Positions 7,588 to 16,050 of a DNA stretch of 37,503 bases are shown one piece after another. The stretch is from Synechococcales cyanobacterium CRU_2_2 (GTDB lineage: Bacteria; Cyanobacteriota; Cyanobacteriia; PCC-9006; JAAUQQ01): positions 1-37,503 of the forward strand of contig JAAUOP010000036.1 of the NCBI GenBank assembly GCA_012034805.1. The letters are read 5' to 3'. Both the position numbers and the translations under genes were made by a program. The notes below the pieces were generated by a model that saw nothing but the letters and a program-made list of their open reading frames with translations, was not told the origin of the DNA and did no database searches. Every line of letters begins with the position of its first letter. Position 1 is the first letter of the stretch.

Positions 7588-9846
7588 ATGAACGACCGCG
7601 CCTATTGGATTCAAGGGCCTGCCCAAAGCGGTAAGACCACCCGGCTGATGGCCCAGTTTCGGGACTGCATGAACCAAGCAGGCGACTTTGCTCCGAATCA
7701 GGGGCCAAATCTGCTAATTTTTGCAGCGACGGGCGACAACCGCATTGCCCTAGTCGATCGACTGACGGAGGCCACCGGCGGGCAATATCCGATTCAGTCC
7801 ACAACACCCCTGGCCTTTTTTGAGTCTGAAGTTTCGCTGTTTTGGCCTCTGCTGCTGCAAAAACTTGACCTCAAGCCCCGCTTTCCCCTGCGGCTGCGCC
7901 CGGAAACGGAACAGGAATTAGCGACACGGCTGTGGCAACCGGAGCTGACCCAGGGGCCATTAAAGCAAGAGGGGGTTAGTGAATGGCGGTTGGTGCGGCG
8001 GGTGTTGGATTTGTATCTGCTCTCAGCATCGAGCGGGACGCCGGTCGAAAATGTTGGCGCGGTGCTCCAAGCTGGCATGGCCAAGGCGCTGGGCTCAGCA
8101 GAGCTGTGGGCGGCTATGGGTGAGGCCTTGGTGCGATGGCGGCGGTGGTGTTTAGAACGAGGGTTGCTTACCTATGGTCTACTTACAGAGTTGTATGGTC
8201 AAAATCTATTGCCCGATCTGCTCTATCGAACTCAGTTGCAGGGCCGATTCGACGGTATTTTAGTCGATGATTTGGATGAATATCCGGCGATCGTCTATCC
8301 CCTCTTCCGCCAGTTCCTCCCAGGCTCGGCCTCGACCCAGACTACCTCCCAGACTGCCTCCCAGGCTCCTCCCCTCGCCCTGTTCACCTACAACCCAAGT
8401 GGAGCCGTGCGCCTTGGCTTTGGCGCAGATCCTCAGATGCTGGCTCAACTCGCCCTGGACTGCACGGTTGAAACATTGCTGCCTTCCCCCGACCGGCTCG
8501 CCTACACCTATGGCGACACCATTGTGCAAATGGTGCGCGACGCGGGGGGAGAAGGGTCGTCTGCTGAGGTGGGTGGGCGACAAACCGCTGCTCAGGAAGT
8601 TGGATTCCGGCAGATTAGCACGGTGGCGCGATCGCAACTCCTCCGGGCCGTAGCCGAGGAAATTATCACCGGGGTCCAGTCCGGCCTGGTGCAGCCCCAG
8701 GAGATTGCGGTCGTGGGGCCGGGGGTGGATGCGATCGCTCGCTACACGCTGATGGAAATTCTGGGCAAACAAAACATTCGCCTCGAACCCCTCACCGAAC
8801 AGCGACCGCTCTACAGTGCGCCGATGGTGCGTGCCCTGTTGACCTTGCTGGCGTTTGTCTATCCCGGCCTAGGTCACCTCCTCGACCCAGATCAGGTGGC
8901 AGAAATGCTGGTGGTTTTGAGTTTGGCAACATCCGGCACGGCAGGCGCGTCTACGGAGACCGTCCAGTCACAAACTACCCAGTCACAAACCGCCCAGCCG
9001 CGTATTGATCCGGTACGGGCAGGCCTGCTTGCGGATTACTGTTACGTCCCGGATCCAGATCATCCCAAGCTGTTGCCCATGCAATCTTTTCCCCGTTGGG
9101 ATCGACTGGGCTATGCTGCCAGCACCGCCTATGGTCAGCTGTTGCACTGGCTCGAAACCCAGCGGCTACAGCAAGAGCAGCGGCTCACCCCAAGCCCCCT
9201 GGTGGTGTTGGATCGGGCGATTCAAACCTTTCTTTGGAACGGTAGCGCCCTCGCCTATGACCAACTGGCCGCGCTGCGAGAACTGTTAGAAGCGGCTCAG
9301 CACTACTGGGATGTTGAAGCCCGGCTCACCCCTGAGGAAGTGCGGATGCCTGCGGCCCAAGCAGACGATCCCAGTAATCCTCTCCCCAAACAGGCTGTCG
9401 AACGGTTTATTCTGCTATTGCGCGGCGGCACTGTCACCGCGAATCCCTACCCTGTCCAGCCCCTCGATCGCCAATCGCGATCAGTCGCCCTCGCAACTCT
9501 ATTCCAATATCGCATTAACCGACCGGTTCACCGTTGGCAGTTTTGGTTAGATGCCGGTTCGCCGCTCTGGCTTACGAGCAGCGGCACGAATTTGTTCGGA
9601 GCCCATCTATTTACTCACAATGCCCTTGCCGATCTCGAAGCCGCTCAAACAGAGGGTAGCAGCCGTGCTCTCGAAATTGCGGAAGCGCGCCTAGAGAATG
9701 GTCTGCGGGATTTATTGAGCCATGCCACAGAACGGGTCTATGTTTGTGCTAGTGAGCTGGCGACCAATGGACAACCCCAGTTAGGACCGCTGTTGTCGAT
9801 TCAGCTGTCGCCTCAGGTGTCGATTCAGCAGGCATCTGTTTCTTAG
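7588..9846 (+). CDS. P-loop helicase-like protein (UvrD/AddB-like, conserved in cyanobacteria)
   Basis: This 752-residue protein begins with a Walker A motif (GPAQSGKTT, Lys16), has a Walker B-like ILVDDLDEY segment at residues 224-232, and later blocks resembling superfamily-1 helicases (EIAVVGPGVDAIARY near residue 373; then a LEPLTEQRPLYSAPMVRALLTLL segment typical of domain 2 in the UvrD/RecB/AddB group). No C-terminal iron-sulphur nuclease cysteines are visible, so a full AddB role is unproven. A role in DNA repair or recombination is inference. Two Gln/Thr/Ser-rich linkers are made of 12- and 15-bp tandem repeats. The UAG stop is followed in the same frame by a further 15-bp array with no stop for 27 codons. 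Confidence 0.6.
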   Translation: MNDRAYWIQGPAQSGKTTRLMAQFRDCMNQAGDFAPNQGPNLLIFAATGDNRIALVDRLTEATGGQYPIQSTTPLAFFESEVSLFWPLLLQKLDLKPRFPLRLRPETEQELATRLWQPELTQGPLKQEGVSEWRLVRRVLDLYLLSASSGTPVENVGAVLQAGMAKALGSAELWAAMGEALVRWRRWCLERGLLTYGLLTELYGQNLLPDLLYRTQLQGRFDGILVDDLDEYPAIVYPLFRQFLPGSASTQTTSQTASQAPPLALFTYNPSGAVRLGFGADPQMLAQLALDCTVETLLPSPDRLAYTYGDTIVQMVRDAGGEGSSAEVGGRQTAAQEVGFRQISTVARSQLLRAVAEEIITGVQSGLVQPQEIAVVGPGVDAIARYTLMEILGKQNIRLEPLTEQRPLYSAPMVRALLTLLAFVYPGLGHLLDPDQVAEMLVVLSLATSGTAGASTETVQSQTTQSQTAQPRIDPVRAGLLADYCYVPDPDHPKLLPMQSFPRWDRLGYAASTAYGQLLHWLETQRLQQEQRLTPSPLVVLDRAIQTFLWNGSALAYDQLAALRELLEAAQHYWDVEARLTPEEVRMPAAQADDPSNPLPKQAVERFILLLRGGTVTANPYPVQPLDRQSRSVALATLFQYRINRPVHRWQFWLDAGSPLWLTSSGTNLFGAHLFTHNALADLEAAQTEGSSRALEIAEARLENGLRDLLSHATERVYVCASELATNGQPQLGPLLSIQLSPQVSIQQASVS
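8336..8370. repeat. 12-bp tandem repeat in the helicase-like gene
   Basis: Units CCCAGACTACCT, CCCAGACTGCCT and CCCAGGCTCCT encode a TQTTSQTASQ linker. Frame is kept. It interrupts an otherwise conserved-looking region downstream of the Walker B-like segment. Confidence 0.7.
8965..8999. repeat. 15-bp tandem repeat in the helicase-like gene
   Basis: Two full units (CAGTCACAAACTACC and CAGTCACAAACCGCC) and part of a third encode QSQTTQSQTAQP, a disordered linker. Frame is kept. Confidence 0.75.
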
Positions 9847-9850
9847 CGCG

Positions 9851-9932
9851 CCTGTTTTGAGAGTGCCTGTTTTGAGAGTGCCTGTTTTGAGAGTGCCTGT
9901 TTTGAGAGTGCCTGTTTTGAGAGCGCCTGTTA
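9851..9932. repeat. 15-bp tandem array directly after the helicase-like gene
   Basis: Five units of CCTGTTTTGAGAGTG (9851, 9866, 9881, 9896, 9911), four of them identical, plus a partial sixth, fill the convergent gap between this gene and the Hpt gene. In the frame of the upstream gene the array would read A-C-F-E-S repeatedly until a TAG at 9931. Confidence 0.9.
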
Positions 9933-9944
9933 GCTCATCTGTGT

Positions 9945-10346
9945 TTAGGGCATCTGATTGGGGTCATAGGTGAGCAGTCGCTCAGCAATCTGGCGCTGAG
10001 CAAAGCGAGCCTGAACGACCAGCACCGCAAGACCATCGGGGTTGTTCTGACGAGCCTGTGACTCGATTTGGCTACAGAGTTGGGCGAGCTGCTTCGCGCC
10101 CATCAGCGCACTGCTAGATTTGAGTGTGTGGGCGGCAAATCGAATTTGGTCAAAGTCTAGGGTCGCGATCGCCCCTTCCAGCCGAGCAACCCGATCTTCT
10201 GCATCTTCCAAATAGGTCTGCCGTAATAGCACCAGACCTTCAGACAAGTCTGAGCTCACTGCCGTCAGGCTTTCGTGGAGCTGTTCGACATCCAGAATCT
10301 CACCCAGAGCGACTGTATTCTCTGCGGTCTGCATTGGATGAGCCAT
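9945..10346 (-). CDS. Stand-alone histidine phosphotransfer (Hpt) domain protein
   Basis: This 133-residue protein is one Hpt four-helix-bundle domain, which passes phosphoryl groups between receiver domains in phosphorelays. The phospho-accepting His73 sits in AAHTLKSSSALMGAKQLA, the canonical motif, and helix pattern and length fit. The ATG is preceded by AGGA at good spacing. It is the next minus-strand gene after the receiver-GGDEF gene, 124 bp downstream, and could shuttle phosphate to or from it. No hybrid sensor kinase lies in the window. A short inverted repeat between the two genes may partly uncouple their transcription. Confidence 0.9.
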   Translation of the reverse strand: MAHPMQTAENTVALGEILDVEQLHESLTAVSSDLSEGLVLLRQTYLEDAEDRVARLEGAIATLDFDQIRFAAHTLKSSSALMGAKQLAQLCSQIESQARQNNPDGLAVLVVQARFAQRQIAERLLTYDPNQMP

Positions 10347-10449
10347 GATGGTTCCTATCGCGTTTTTAAGGAAAGAGATTGAAGCTTAAACTGGAAATAA
10401 AATTGGAAGAAAAACGGTAAATTCGACTGAAATCACACTAGAAATTGAA

Positions 10450-10470
10450 CTTGAATAATCCAGATTCAAG
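10450..10470 (-). terminator. Possible hairpin at the 3' end of the receiver-GGDEF gene
   Basis: CTTGAAT (10450-10456) and ATTCAAG (10464-10470) form a perfect 7-bp inverted repeat with a 7-base loop directly beside the stop codon at 10471. The stem is AT-rich and no uninterrupted U-run follows, so this may be a weak terminator or an mRNA end structure. Confidence 0.3.
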
Positions 10471-11463
10471 CTAGGAAAGATTCAATCCAGGCAGATCCAG
10501 ACGATTTCCCGAGTTGGCGTTTGAATGAATGATACAGCAGTCTCCCCCAGCCGCTTTGGCTTGGTACAATGCCTCATCCGCAAACCGAACCAGCAAGGAT
10601 GGGGCAAGATCTTGGCGTGCCCACAATGTGGCCAGCCCCATGCTGATGCTGATTTGATTGCCATACTTGGCGTAGTCGTGCGTAATCCCTAAGTTTAGAA
10701 TACCCTCACGAATCCGAGTCGCTACATGCAGGGCACCTGCAGTACTGGTGCTGGGCAAAATGATGGCAAATTCTTCGCCCCCGTAGCGCGCTGCTATGTC
10801 TCCGGCTCGGTGAATGTCCCGACCGATCACCTGGGCAACTGATTGGAGACAGCGATCGCCCGCTGGGTGACCATAATGATCGTTATAAGGTTTAAAACTA
10901 TCCAGATCGCACATCAACAACGATAGGGGTGAATTTCCTCGAAAAGCCCGACGCCATTCTTCCGCCAGCGCCTGATCAAAGCGCCGCCGATTGGCCAGCT
11001 GCGTTAGGGGATCCGTCATGACCAATTGCTTAAGCTGCTGATTTGCCGCCTGAAGTTCTGCTTGCAACTGTGATTTTTCAAGTAATAGCCGAACCCTTCG
11101 CAACAATACAGGCCAGTGAATGGGCTTTGTGATGAAGTCAGTTGCTCCAGCATCAAAAGCACGATTGACCGACTTGGGATCTTCCAGCCCCGTGATCATC
11201 AATACTGGAATGTGGGCCGTGTCCGGCAAGCTCAGCATTTGCACGCAGCAGTCGAAACCATTCAACTCCGGCATCATGGCGTCTAGAAGTACCAGATCGG
11301 GCGGCGATCGGCGAAATTCATTCAAGCAAGCTTGACCGTTGGTTACTTCCGTAATCCGATAGCCTTCCTGCTCCAGAACGCTGCGCAGCATGAGCCTTGT
11401 CAGACGGTCATCATCAGCAATCAAGACCCGCCATGTTTTTGCAGCGGTCGGAGGTTCAGACAT
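10471..11463 (-). CDS. Response regulator with GGDEF domain (probable diguanylate cyclase)
   Basis: Residues ~10-130 are a receiver domain with the acidic pocket DDD (17-19), phospho-acceptor Asp61 in LLDAMMPELNG, and the conserved Thr and Lys in LMITG and ITKPIHW. A short coiled linker (LLEKSQLQAELQAANQQLKQL) leads to a GGDEF domain at ~150-310. The active-site signature reads GGEEF (228-232), which is catalytically competent in known cyclases. An RAGD motif at 219-222, five residues before it, is the product-inhibition I-site. The protein (330 residues) therefore probably makes cyclic di-GMP from GTP on phosphorylation, with feedback control. It lies upstream of the Hpt gene on the same strand. 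Confidence 0.92.
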   Translation of the reverse strand: MSEPPTAAKTWRVLIADDDRLTRLMLRSVLEQEGYRITEVTNGQACLNEFRRSPPDLVLLDAMMPELNGFDCCVQMLSLPDTAHIPVLMITGLEDPKSVNRAFDAGATDFITKPIHWPVLLRRVRLLLEKSQLQAELQAANQQLKQLVMTDPLTQLANRRRFDQALAEEWRRAFRGNSPLSLLMCDLDSFKPYNDHYGHPAGDRCLQSVAQVIGRDIHRAGDIAARYGGEEFAIILPSTSTAGALHVATRIREGILNLGITHDYAKYGNQISISMGLATLWARQDLAPSLLVRFADEALYQAKAAGGDCCIIHSNANSGNRLDLPGLNLS

Positions 11464-11543
11464 TCGCAGACAAAGTGCCCAAGGGCGTAGCAGTTCCCAG
11501 AGTTGTAGCTCTAGGGTGCCCGCGCAGCTTTTTCTCTGAACTC

Positions 11544-12680
11544 CTATTCTTCGAGTTGCCAGTGGGCTGTAATAATGCTTTCGTCTAAAATTCGCTTGGG
11601 TCGAACAATCACCACCAGTTGGCCGATAATCTCCTGAGTTGGTGGTTCTGAGAACCAGTTGAGGGCCAGTTCACCTGCTTTTTCCACAAAGAAATAGCCG
11701 TTTTCTGTCCAGGTCGTGGCTGCGCGATCGAGCACTAGCATTACCTTTTCCGTTATCCCTTCTGGCATGTTCGGCAAGACCTCAGAGTTGCAATACATTG
11801 CAAAGGGCTGAGCTGCGCGTAGAACCGCCTGCCAGCCAGGAAGCGCGACCCAGCTGACAGGCTGTTCGGCTCGGACGACGCGGAAGGCTCCGGTTTCAGT
11901 CCAGTTTGGAACGGCGTCCAGCTGCGCGAGGGAGAGGGGATAGGTACCTGCGACGGGGATGAGTCTGGGGAGCTGCTCTTCTTGTTCCAGGCGGTAGAGT
12001 GGCAAGAGCGGAGCCTTTTTGTCGGAGACGACAGTGAAGTCACTCAGTAGCTGTTGGAGCCGCTCTCGGGCGCTGTCGGATTGGGCGTGGCGAAGGCCCT
12101 GGGCGATCAGGCGCGATCGCTCCTGCAAGTCTCGCCGTGCCCGTGCCCGCTTCCAACAAAAATAGGCCACGGCGTCACCGGGGTCGTTCTCAAAGCCGGA
12201 GGGGAGGGTAGCCAGCCACTGCATTTCCCGAAAGTCCTTGGCCACGAGCCGAGCTTCGTCCATATCGAGGTTGCGATCGAGGCAATATTGGGCGGCCTTG
12301 AGACGATTACAATGATCCAACTGGCGCAACTCGTAGAGCACGTCGCTACCCCGTTGCTGATAGCACTCTAGGGTTGATTCGGGGGCATTTTCCTGGACGA
12401 GTGAATCGTAAACCTGGGCTCCCACGCTGACTTGGAGCTGATGGGTCGCTTCAAAGCCCGTTTCCTCAAAAATGCTCTGGGCCGTATAGCCCGACTTTTG
12501 CAATGCCTCACAAGCTCGCCCCCAAGCGATCCAGCCGCCCTGCTTGCGCCGCAGGCCCAGCATGAGCGCTTGGGCTTCTTCCTCGGTCACCTTTTCCACG
12601 GGCGGGAGAAAGGAGGGGCTTTTACTGGAGCCAGAGGACTGGGGCATTGCGGAAGAGTCGGACAGAGCAGGTTTGGTCAT
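11544..12680 (-). CDS. raf1: RuBisCO accumulation factor 1
   Basis: Raf1 is a dimeric chaperone that binds folded RbcL dimers and helps assemble the L8 core of form I RuBisCO. The 378-residue protein shows the cyanobacterial Raf1 architecture: an alpha-helical N-terminal domain (VEKVTEEEAQALMLGLRRKQ, then GCW-like GGWIAWGRACEALQKSGY and the IFEETGFE segment), a helical block with LDRNLDMDEARLVAKDFREM, and a beta-rich C-terminal dimerisation domain with VSWVALPGW and IIGQLVVIVRPK. The open frame extends upstream to 12863, but the ATG at 12680 (MTKPAL) gives family length (~360), and the extension is only repeat DNA. Four 14-bp repeats lie immediately upstream of this start. No Shine-Dalgarno is visible. 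rbcL and rbcS are not in the window. Confidence 0.9.
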   Translation of the reverse strand: MTKPALSDSSAMPQSSGSSKSPSFLPPVEKVTEEEAQALMLGLRRKQGGWIAWGRACEALQKSGYTAQSIFEETGFEATHQLQVSVGAQVYDSLVQENAPESTLECYQQRGSDVLYELRQLDHCNRLKAAQYCLDRNLDMDEARLVAKDFREMQWLATLPSGFENDPGDAVAYFCWKRARARRDLQERSRLIAQGLRHAQSDSARERLQQLLSDFTVVSDKKAPLLPLYRLEQEEQLPRLIPVAGTYPLSLAQLDAVPNWTETGAFRVVRAEQPVSWVALPGWQAVLRAAQPFAMYCNSEVLPNMPEGITEKVMLVLDRAATTWTENGYFFVEKAGELALNWFSEPPTQEIIGQLVVIVRPKRILDESIITAHWQLEE

Positions 12681-12683
12681 GAG

Positions 12684-12739
12684 GAAGTAACTGGGGCGAA
12701 GTAACTGGGGCGAAGTAACTGGGACGAAGTAACTGGGAC
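12684..12739. repeat. 14-bp tandem array in the raf1 leader
   Basis: Four copies of GAAGTAACTGGGRC (12684, 12698, 12712, 12726) lie 4 bases from the raf1 start codon, in the gap between divergent raf1 and the ROK kinase gene. The unit is not a multiple of three, which fits a non-coding location. Confidence 0.85.
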
Positions 12740-12850
12740 TGGGAACAAGGAGCAGACAGGGCGAGGATAATCCATGCGACGCTGTGATGACCAGTATAGA
12801 GATGTGCTGGGCCTCGTGAGCGAGCAAGTCAAAGCAGGAGCGTGAAAACC

Positions 12851-13801
12851 ATGGCACACACAAGATTATGGGGTGGCATTGAAGCGGGGGGAACCAAGAT
12901 TAATTGCGCGATCGCCACCGCCTCTACAACATCTAGTAGATCCTCTCGCAGTCCATCTGGCCCCGCCCTACCCCAGATCCTCGCAGAAACTCGAATTGCG
13001 ACGACAACCCCGGCTGAAACGATCGCGCAAATCGTCCATTTTTTTCAGGTGTATCAACAACGAGTTGGCCCGCTCGAAACCATTGGTCTGGCAAGCTTTG
13101 GGCCGGTTGATCTTCACCTTAGTTCCCCCACCTATGGCTACGTACTCGATACGCCCAAACCGGGCTGGCGACACATCGACCTGCTGGGTGGCCTGGGGCG
13201 ATCGCTCCAACTCCCGATTGTCCTCGACACCGATGTCAACGCCGCCGCCCTTGGCGAGCACCGCTGGGGCGCAGCCCAGGGGCTCGACACGTTCCTGTAT
13301 CTCACCGTGGGCACCGGCATCGGCGGCGGTGCCATGGTCAACGGCAAGCTGTTGCACGGCTTACTCCATCCCGAAATGGGCCATATTCTGCTGCGCCAGG
13401 ACGTCAGCCAGGATCCGTTTCCCGGCGGTTGCCCCTTCCATGGCAACTGTTTGGAAGGCTTGGCCTCGGGAAGTGCGATCGCCGCTCGCTGGGGAAAACC
13501 CGCCGACCAGCTCCCCCCGGAACATCCGGCCTGGGCCTTGGAGGCGGAGTATTTGGCCCAGGCGATCGCCACGTTTACCTTCACCCTTTCGCCCGAGCGG
13601 ATCATCCTGGGGGGCGGCATCATGCACCAGCAACACTTATTCCCTTTGGTTCACCGGCTGGCTCGGGCCAAACTGGAAACCTATTTGGCGGTGCCTCAGG
13701 TTCTAGAGCAGATCGATCGCTACATCGTGCCACCGCTGTTGGGGGATCAAGCTGGAATTTTGGGAGCGATCGCCCTGGCCCAGGAAGGATCTGGGGGTTA
13801 G
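12851..13801 (+). CDS. ROK-family sugar kinase (probable fructokinase)
   Basis: The 316-residue protein has the N-terminal phosphate-binding motif GGIEAGGTKINCAIA, the catalytic Asp in DTDVNAAALGE, the GTGIGGGAMVNG loop, and a ROK zinc-binding segment with HPEMGH (His178) followed by GGCPFHGNCLEG (Cys194, His197, Cys200). The PFHGNCLEGLASG form is characteristic of ROK fructokinases, so ATP-dependent phosphorylation of fructose is the best guess; glucokinase activity is not excluded. The frame also opens at a GTG at 12842, but the ATG at 12851 has AGGAG ten bases upstream. It is divergent from raf1 and followed by purT on the same strand after 128 bp. Confidence 0.85.
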   Translation: MAHTRLWGGIEAGGTKINCAIATASTTSSRSSRSPSGPALPQILAETRIATTTPAETIAQIVHFFQVYQQRVGPLETIGLASFGPVDLHLSSPTYGYVLDTPKPGWRHIDLLGGLGRSLQLPIVLDTDVNAAALGEHRWGAAQGLDTFLYLTVGTGIGGGAMVNGKLLHGLLHPEMGHILLRQDVSQDPFPGGCPFHGNCLEGLASGSAIAARWGKPADQLPPEHPAWALEAEYLAQAIATFTFTLSPERIILGGGIMHQQHLFPLVHRLARAKLETYLAVPQVLEQIDRYIVPPLLGDQAGILGAIALAQEGSGG

Positions 13802-13929
13802 GCTGAGGGTTAGGCGGCTTCTTTTTGAATTCTGCGGGTTCTCTGGTATTCCCCCAAACGACTTAGAATGAGCTCGGATTGATTGTGCCCCTAGCCTCTG
13901 ACCTGACCGCCCTACCCCCGAGTTCTGCA

Positions 13930-15123
13930 ATGCCGATCGCCGATCGCTTCCCCAAAAAACTCATGCTGCTCGGCTCTGGTGAACTGGGCAAAGAAGTGGT
14001 CATTGCAGCCCAGCGCCTCGGCCAGACGGTGATTGCGGTCGATCGCTACGCCAACGCCCCGGCCATGCAGGTCGCTGATGCCTTTGAAGTGATTTCTATG
14101 TTAGACGGGGACGCCCTAGAGGCCGTCGTCGCCAAGCACCAGCCAGACTACATCATCCCGGAGGTCGAAGCGATTCGCACCGAGAAGCTCATGCAGTTTG
14201 AGGCTCAGGGTATCACGGTCATTCCCACGGCGAAGGCGACGGACTATACGATGAACCGCGATCGCATCCGCGACCTCGCCCACCGGGAACTCGGCCTGCG
14301 CACCGCCCGCTACGCCTACGCTTCCAACCTAGCGGAATACCGGGCTGCCAGTGAGGCGATCGGCTTTCCCAACGTCGTCAAGCCGGTGATGTCGTCCTCG
14401 GGTAAGGGGCAGTCGGTGGTGCAGTCGAGGGCAGAGCTAGAGCAGGCCTGGGAGGGGGCGATCGCCGGTTCCCGAGGTGATACGCAACGGGTGATCGTCG
14501 AAGAATTTATTGCCTTTGAATTGGAGATTACCCTGCTGACCATCCGCCAGTGGGATGGAGCCACGCTGTTTTGCCCCGCGATTGGCCATCGCCAAGCACG
14601 GGGCGACTACCAGGAGTCCTGGCAACCCTGCCAGCTCAGCACCGAGCAGGAAACCCAGGCCCAGGCGATCGCCCGCAAGGTGACCGATGCCCTGGGGGGC
14701 GCGGGTCTGTTTGGGGTTGAATTTTTTATTACGGCGGACGAAGTGATCTTTTCAGAACTCTCGCCTCGTCCCCACGACACGGGCATGGTGACCCTGATTT
14801 CTCAAAACTTGAGCGAGTTTGAGCTGCATGTGCGGGCGGTATTGGGCCTGCCGATTCCCGCGATCGACCTACTCGGCCCGTCCGCCAGCAGTGTTATTTT
14901 AGCCACGGCGCAACTGGATGCGGTTGCCTACACCGGCCTCAGTGCAGCCCTGGCCGAGCCGGGTGTAGACCTACGCATTTTTGGCAAACCCGACTCCCGC
15001 CCCTACCGCCGCATGGGCGTGGCGCTTGCAAGAGGCGTAACGGAAGCAGAAGCGCGTCAAAAAGCCACTGCTGCCGCTGCACAGATCTCCGTAGTAGAAG
15101 CCGCAACCTCAGCGACGGCTTAA
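13930..15123 (+). CDS. purT: Formate-dependent phosphoribosylglycinamide formyltransferase (GAR transformylase 2)
   Basis: PurT is an ATP-grasp enzyme that makes formyl-GAR from GAR, formate and ATP in purine synthesis. Family landmarks are [21 protein letters not shown] at the N-terminus, [13 protein letters not shown], the VEAIRTEKL block, NFP-type [12 protein letters not shown] (glycine-rich loop), the [15 protein letters not shown] strand, [28 protein letters not shown] (metal-binding Glu) and the C-terminal FGKP(D)[12 protein letters not shown]. With the ATG at 13930 the protein is 397 residues, matching E. coli PurT (392); the frame also opens at a TTG at 13879, which adds 17 non-conserved residues. 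It ends 10 bp from a convergent methyltransferase gene. Confidence 0.95.
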   Translation: MPIADRFPKKLMLLGSGELGKEVVIAAQRLGQTVIAVDRYANAPAMQVADAFEVISMLDGDALEAVVAKHQPDYIIPEVEAIRTEKLMQFEAQGITVIPTAKATDYTMNRDRIRDLAHRELGLRTARYAYASNLAEYRAASEAIGFPNVVKPVMSSSGKGQSVVQSRAELEQAWEGAIAGSRGDTQRVIVEEFIAFELEITLLTIRQWDGATLFCPAIGHRQARGDYQESWQPCQLSTEQETQAQAIARKVTDALGGAGLFGVEFFITADEVIFSELSPRPHDTGMVTLISQNLSEFELHVRAVLGLPIPAIDLLGPSASSVILATAQLDAVAYTGLSAALAEPGVDLRIFGKPDSRPYRRMGVALARGVTEAEARQKATAAAAQISVVEAATSATA

Positions 15124-15133
15124 GCGATGATGG

Positions 15134-15838
15134 CTAAGACCCAGATGAGTAGTCCCAACCCCCACACATCATGTAAGACTTGTTCATCCCCCAGAACTGC
15201 TCTGCATAGACCTTTGCGCCCGGAAACAGACGCATCAGCTGACGTTTACTGAGCAGTTGGACGCTGAGGGCTTGTTGCTTTGCCGCTGTCGGATCAGCGG
15301 TTTGAGGTCGCCAGCCCAGGTTAAAGTTGCGAATCAAAAGCGTTTTGACCCAGAGGGGAAAGAACTGAAACAGGGGAAATAAAAAGTGAGGTTCAACCGG
15401 GAAAAAGCGATTGGGCGTTTGTAGAAAATAGCGCTGCCCAACGCGACGAACCTCTTCGGCCATCCGGGTTTGATCTTCAAAGCTACCCACGTGCTCAATC
15501 ACAGAATTTGAGAAAACAATATCAAATTCCTGATCTTGGTATTGCGGCATCGAGCGGGCATCGCCACAGATCGTCTGAATGTGGGGATAGTGAGAGGAAA
15601 CCGGCTCGGTATTGAGGATTGTGATTTGAACTTGGCTGCTGTCGTATTGGGTAAAACCGGTGCGCTCCCAGGTCGTTGGACGCCCACCCACGTCTAAAAT
15701 TTTAATGGGTCGCGTTTGGGTCTTAAGCAGGGATTCAAATAGACTACGAAAGAGTTCAAATCTCTTTTTGCGCATTTCCGTAGAGAGGGAAGATCCATTT
15801 TTCTCGTCTACCCATCGTGTCAAAACCTGAGTTGCCAT
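15134..15838 (-). CDS. Class I SAM-dependent methyltransferase, substrate unknown
   Basis: The 234-residue protein carries a degenerate SAM motif I (ILDVGGRPTTW, residues ~47-57), an acidic end to beta-2 (ILNTEP), CGDARSMP, and the post-I block FDIVFSNSVIEHVGS typical of the Methyltransf_11 group. The C-terminal half contains LQTPNRFFPVEPHFLFPLFQFFPLW, as found in uncharacterised cyanobacterial methyltransferases, often in polysaccharide or lipid loci. No membrane segment is certain. It is convergent with purT, and the next minus-strand gene downstream would be none within 10 bp. The substrate cannot be told from sequence. Confidence 0.75.
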   Translation of the reverse strand: MATQVLTRWVDEKNGSSLSTEMRKKRFELFRSLFESLLKTQTRPIKILDVGGRPTTWERTGFTQYDSSQVQITILNTEPVSSHYPHIQTICGDARSMPQYQDQEFDIVFSNSVIEHVGSFEDQTRMAEEVRRVGQRYFLQTPNRFFPVEPHFLFPLFQFFPLWVKTLLIRNFNLGWRPQTADPTAAKQQALSVQLLSKRQLMRLFPGAKVYAEQFWGMNKSYMMCGGWDYSSGS

Positions 15839-16050
15839 AAAAAGTTACCAGCCAGTGTTAACTGCTTTGTGAGTCGCTTGGTAGGGATGCAGGAATCTTA
15901 ACTTTCTGAACTCAAGTATCAGTGTATATGCGTAAATGCTCACCCACTACAACTTTGTCGTATTTCTACGGCTTCTTGATAGTTACTTTATTCGCCCGCA
16001 AGGTTTGAAGGCAGAGGTGTCGTTGTCTTGTGAAGATGGCTTTAAGGGCC

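Noticed and set aside
12681..12863. N-terminal extension of raf1 to 12863
   Set aside because: The added residues come from 14-bp repeat DNA and overlap the start of the divergent gene; the ATG at 12680 gives family length.
12873..13706. 277-codon frame overlapping the ROK kinase gene
   Set aside because: It lies in another frame of a gene with complete ROK motifs and has shadow-like Arg/Ser/Pro composition.
13879..13929. TTG start of purT, 17 codons upstream
   Set aside because: The extra residues are not family-like, and the ATG at 13930 matches the length of known PurT.
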